Of a stretch of DNA of 5,427 nucleotides, positions 4,103 to 5,427 are shown one piece after another. The notes under the pieces are model-generated. The model saw only the letters and a program-made list of their open reading frames with translations. It was not told the DNA's origin and did not search any database. This DNA comes from Nanobdellota archaeon. GTDB taxonomy: Archaea > Nanobdellota > Nanobdellia > Pacearchaeales > GW2011-AR1. The position numbers and the translations under genes were made by a program. The stretch's first letter is position 1. The number at the start of each line of letters is the position of its first letter. The DNA is taken from NCBI GenBank assembly GCA_018816625.1, contig JAHIVR010000237.1, positions 1 through 5,427 on the forward strand. The letters run 5' to 3'.

Positions 4103-5015
4103 CTGTATACTCAGCTCCTGTTGGATTGTCTCTCGTACTATACTCAGTCTCTAGAATATTGTCTACCGGATTACCAAACTTACGCTCCTTGCATATATGG
4201 TAGAAGTCACAGGACCATGCACATGCCTTGCTAAAACTGTGAATGATCGCCAAGTCATCTCTAGTCGCTTCCTGTATCACGACTGACAGATCATGTATGG
4301 CGAACTGAATCTCTTTGTATGACGGTTGGAATACTCTGCGCTCCAGCAGCCCTTTAGACCGTTTACCCGGGAACACGATAAAGTTGTACACCACGTGTTC
4401 TATTGGAGTCGGCATCACTAGAGACTGGTTTATAGCCCAGACATTCCTTGGTGCCTGTAGGTCGTGCTCGTCGTAGTCGCTCGTATAGTCCTTGCTCATA
4501 GTCTTGGTCTCAAATATGAATGGACGTGCCACATTGAGCACTAGGGCATCTAGTCGGAACTGGTACTTGACGTCTGTCCCCGGTATAGGCACTTCGTCTG
4601 TGTACTCAGTCATAGACAGCTTGGGAACATTCTCGTCCTTGCCCCATCGTTCCCATATACCCTTGATGGTTCTGATCCCGACCGATAACAACCAGTCGTC
4701 AAAGTCTCGTGCTTCGGCTGTAGGATCGAAAGCTGTAGCTATGACTGCCTCACGCTGTGTCTCATAGTAGGTACGAAAGTGATGTTCTAGGATGTCGTAG
4801 GATCGATCCTTGGGATCTAGCGTATGGAACTGTTCTAGTGCGTGATGGACAGATGAGCCTCGATGTAGTGGCGACGACTTGCGTACTGGTTCTAGCCCCA
4901 GTACTGTACGCCAGTACCATTGTAGTAGACACTTACGGAACGATTGATCTTGGCTGTTCGACCAGTGGCTTAATTCTACCTTATGGTAGTGGCTTGTGTC
5001 AAGTAGTATCGACAT
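4080..5015 (-). CDS. PD-(D/E)XK exonuclease, RecB/Cas4 type with Fe-S cysteines
   Basis: A 311-residue nuclease of the RecB-like PD-(D/E)XK superfamily. Motifs appear in order: RGSSVHHALE (52-61), with His57; FRLDALVL (153-160), with Asp156; PFIFETKTM (165-173), with the E-x-K pair Glu169/Lys171; and the later Gln187 in DLQAPRNVWA, matching the Q-x3-W/Y-A motif. Cys29 near the N-terminus, with CAWSCDFYHIC (265-275: Cys265, Cys269, Cys275), makes the four-Cys arrangement that holds a 4Fe-4S cluster in Cas4 and AddB. The spacing C-x3-C-x5-C is one residue longer than usual. No helicase domain is present. It would resect DNA ends to feed the Sak4/SSB annealing system downstream. The ATG start has AGGAG four bases before it and overlaps the upstream gene by 17 bases. 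Confidence 0.88.
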   Translation of the reverse strand: MSILLDTSHYHKVELSHWSNSQDQSFRKCLLQWYWRTVLGLEPVRKSSPLHRGSSVHHALEQFHTLDPKDRSYDILEHHFRTYYETQREAVIATAFDPTAEARDFDDWLLSVGIRTIKGIWERWGKDENVPKLSMTEYTDEVPIPGTDVKYQFRLDALVLNVARPFIFETKTMSKDYTSDYDEHDLQAPRNVWAINQSLVMPTPIEHVVYNFIVFPGKRSKGLLERRVFQPSYKEIQFAIHDLSVVIQEATRDDLAIIHSFSKACAWSCDFYHICKERKFGNPVDNILETEYSTRDNPTGAEYTDDESMSD

Positions 5016-5229
5016 CAGTCTCCTCTCCGTCTCGGATACGGCTACGTATAGTAGCCTTAGCTTGCTTGGTGGGATGTCCTATATGCCAGTGGTCACCGAA
5101 ACTACAGTGGTAGGCATGAATCCAGACTCCCTTAGCACGTCTCTGTTTGGCAGCTTTGATAGCATCACCACGTGTGTACTGCTTCTTGTTAGCGCATGAC
5201 CGTCTGCGTAGGCGTCGCTTACTCGCCAT
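4999..5229 (-). CDS. Small basic Cys/His phage protein
   Basis: A 76-residue protein with an Arg/Lys-rich N-terminus (3-10), Cys12, a basic helix (about 20-33), and the block WIHAYHCSFGDHWHIGH (36-52). This resembles small phage proteins with one Cys before the helix and a terminal C-x2-C-x-x-W-H-x-G-H block binding zinc. Here the second Cys of the C-x2-C pair is Gly45 (codon GGT, one base from TGT), so the site would have to use Cys12, Cys42 and His residues. It is joined to the upstream gene by a one-base TGATG overlap and overlaps the nuclease gene by 17 bases. Basic charge suggests nucleic-acid binding. No function is established. Confidence 0.68.
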   Translation of the reverse strand: MASKRRLRRRSCANKKQYTRGDAIKAAKQRRAKGVWIHAYHCSFGDHWHIGHPTKQAKATIRSRIRDGEETDVDTT

Positions 5230-5427
5230 CAGTCCTGAAAGTCCCTTCTATATAGATCATCTAATATATCCCATATAGCATCACTACCTTTAGTGAGTAG
5301 TACGTCTATCAGGTCAGTGCCAGTGCCGTGTCCTGTGTAGTAGCATGGAGCATCTAGCAGATTACAGCACTCTCTGTCTATCTGACATCGATCACAGTGA
5401 CATCCGATACCGTGGTACCACACAGGC
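5229..5427 (-). CDS. Cys-rich small protein, possibly cut by right edge
   Basis: At least 64 residues from a GTG at 5423. The frame is still open at the window end, so the true start may lie outside. The N-terminal half is packed with metal-ligand candidates: Cys8, His9, Cys10, Cys13, Cys19, Cys20, Cys27 and His32. The C-terminal half is an acidic helix with regular hydrophobic residues (about 37-59). CHCDRC could form one knuckle of a zinc or Fe-S site. No family is recognised. It is coupled to the next gene by the TGATG overlap. Confidence 0.6.
   Translation of the reverse strand, partial: PVWYHGIGCHCDRCQIDRECCNLLDAPCYYTGHGTGTDLIDVLLTKGSDAIWDILDDLYRRDFQD

Noticed and set aside
4080..5015. 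CRISPR-associated Cas4
   Set aside because: Motifs are Cas4-like, but there is no CRISPR array, Cas1 or Cas2 in the window, and Sak4/SSB neighbours point to phage recombination.
4757..5113. Plus-strand frame of 118 codons and other plus-strand frames
   Set aside because: They mirror the well-supported nuclease and neighbouring minus-strand genes, with compositions typical of antisense shadows.
1..5427. tRNA genes, CRISPR arrays, insertion sequences, attachment sites
   Set aside because: Scanning both strands by eye showed no cloverleaf, spaced repeats, transposase or long terminal inverted repeats.

Overview
The window reads as part of a double-stranded DNA bacteriophage (or prophage) genome. 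Every supportable gene lies on the minus strand, so transcription runs from right to left. Genes abut or overlap by 1 to 77 bases, most products are under 100 residues, and the recognisable ones belong to the DNA-metabolism repertoire of tailed phages. Six of the fourteen inferred starts are GTG, and several genes have strong AGGAGG Shine-Dalgarno (SD) sites. No structural, lysis or integration gene is present, and the host cannot be identified from this piece.

Right block (5427 to about 2423, first transcribed). A Cys-rich small protein runs off the right edge, followed by a small basic Cys/His protein. Next comes a RecB/Cas4-type PD-(D/E)XK nuclease with a probable Fe-S Cys cluster, then a Cys/His protein with a basic tail. 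Three consecutive small beta-rich proteins that look like diverged SH3/KOW-like paralogues follow, and then a Sak4-like RecA-fold ATPase. After an 84-base gap with an orphan SD comes a probable single-strand-binding (DUF669/SSB-like) protein. Nuclease, Sak4 and SSB-like protein together make a plausible phage recombination set: end resection, strand annealing, and ssDNA coating.

Boundary (1646-1753). The only sizeable untranslated stretch besides the 84-base gap holds two signals. One is a 50-nt hairpin with 22 of 23 positions paired only when read as minus-strand RNA. The other is a sigma70-like promoter (TTGATC, 17 bp, TATACT) whose start point would fall at or within about 3 nt of the next gene's ATG. 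This looks like an operon boundary with a leaderless or near-leaderless downstream message.

Left block (1645 to 1). A zinc-ribbon protein overlaps a second zinc-finger reading frame, which in turn overlaps a macro-domain protein. These are followed by a nucleoside 2-deoxyribosyltransferase-like protein and the first 122 residues of a flavin-dependent thymidylate synthase (ThyX) cut by the left edge. The last three suggest nucleotide salvage or dTMP supply together with ADP-ribose chemistry, either for nucleotide metabolism or for countering NAD/ADP-ribose-based host defence. The second role is inference only.

The most unusual items are the strand-specific hairpin plus leaderless promoter, the SH3-like triplet inserted in the recombination genes, the doubly overlapping zinc-finger frame, and the macro/NDT/ThyX cluster with a ThyX that lacks a usually conserved His.
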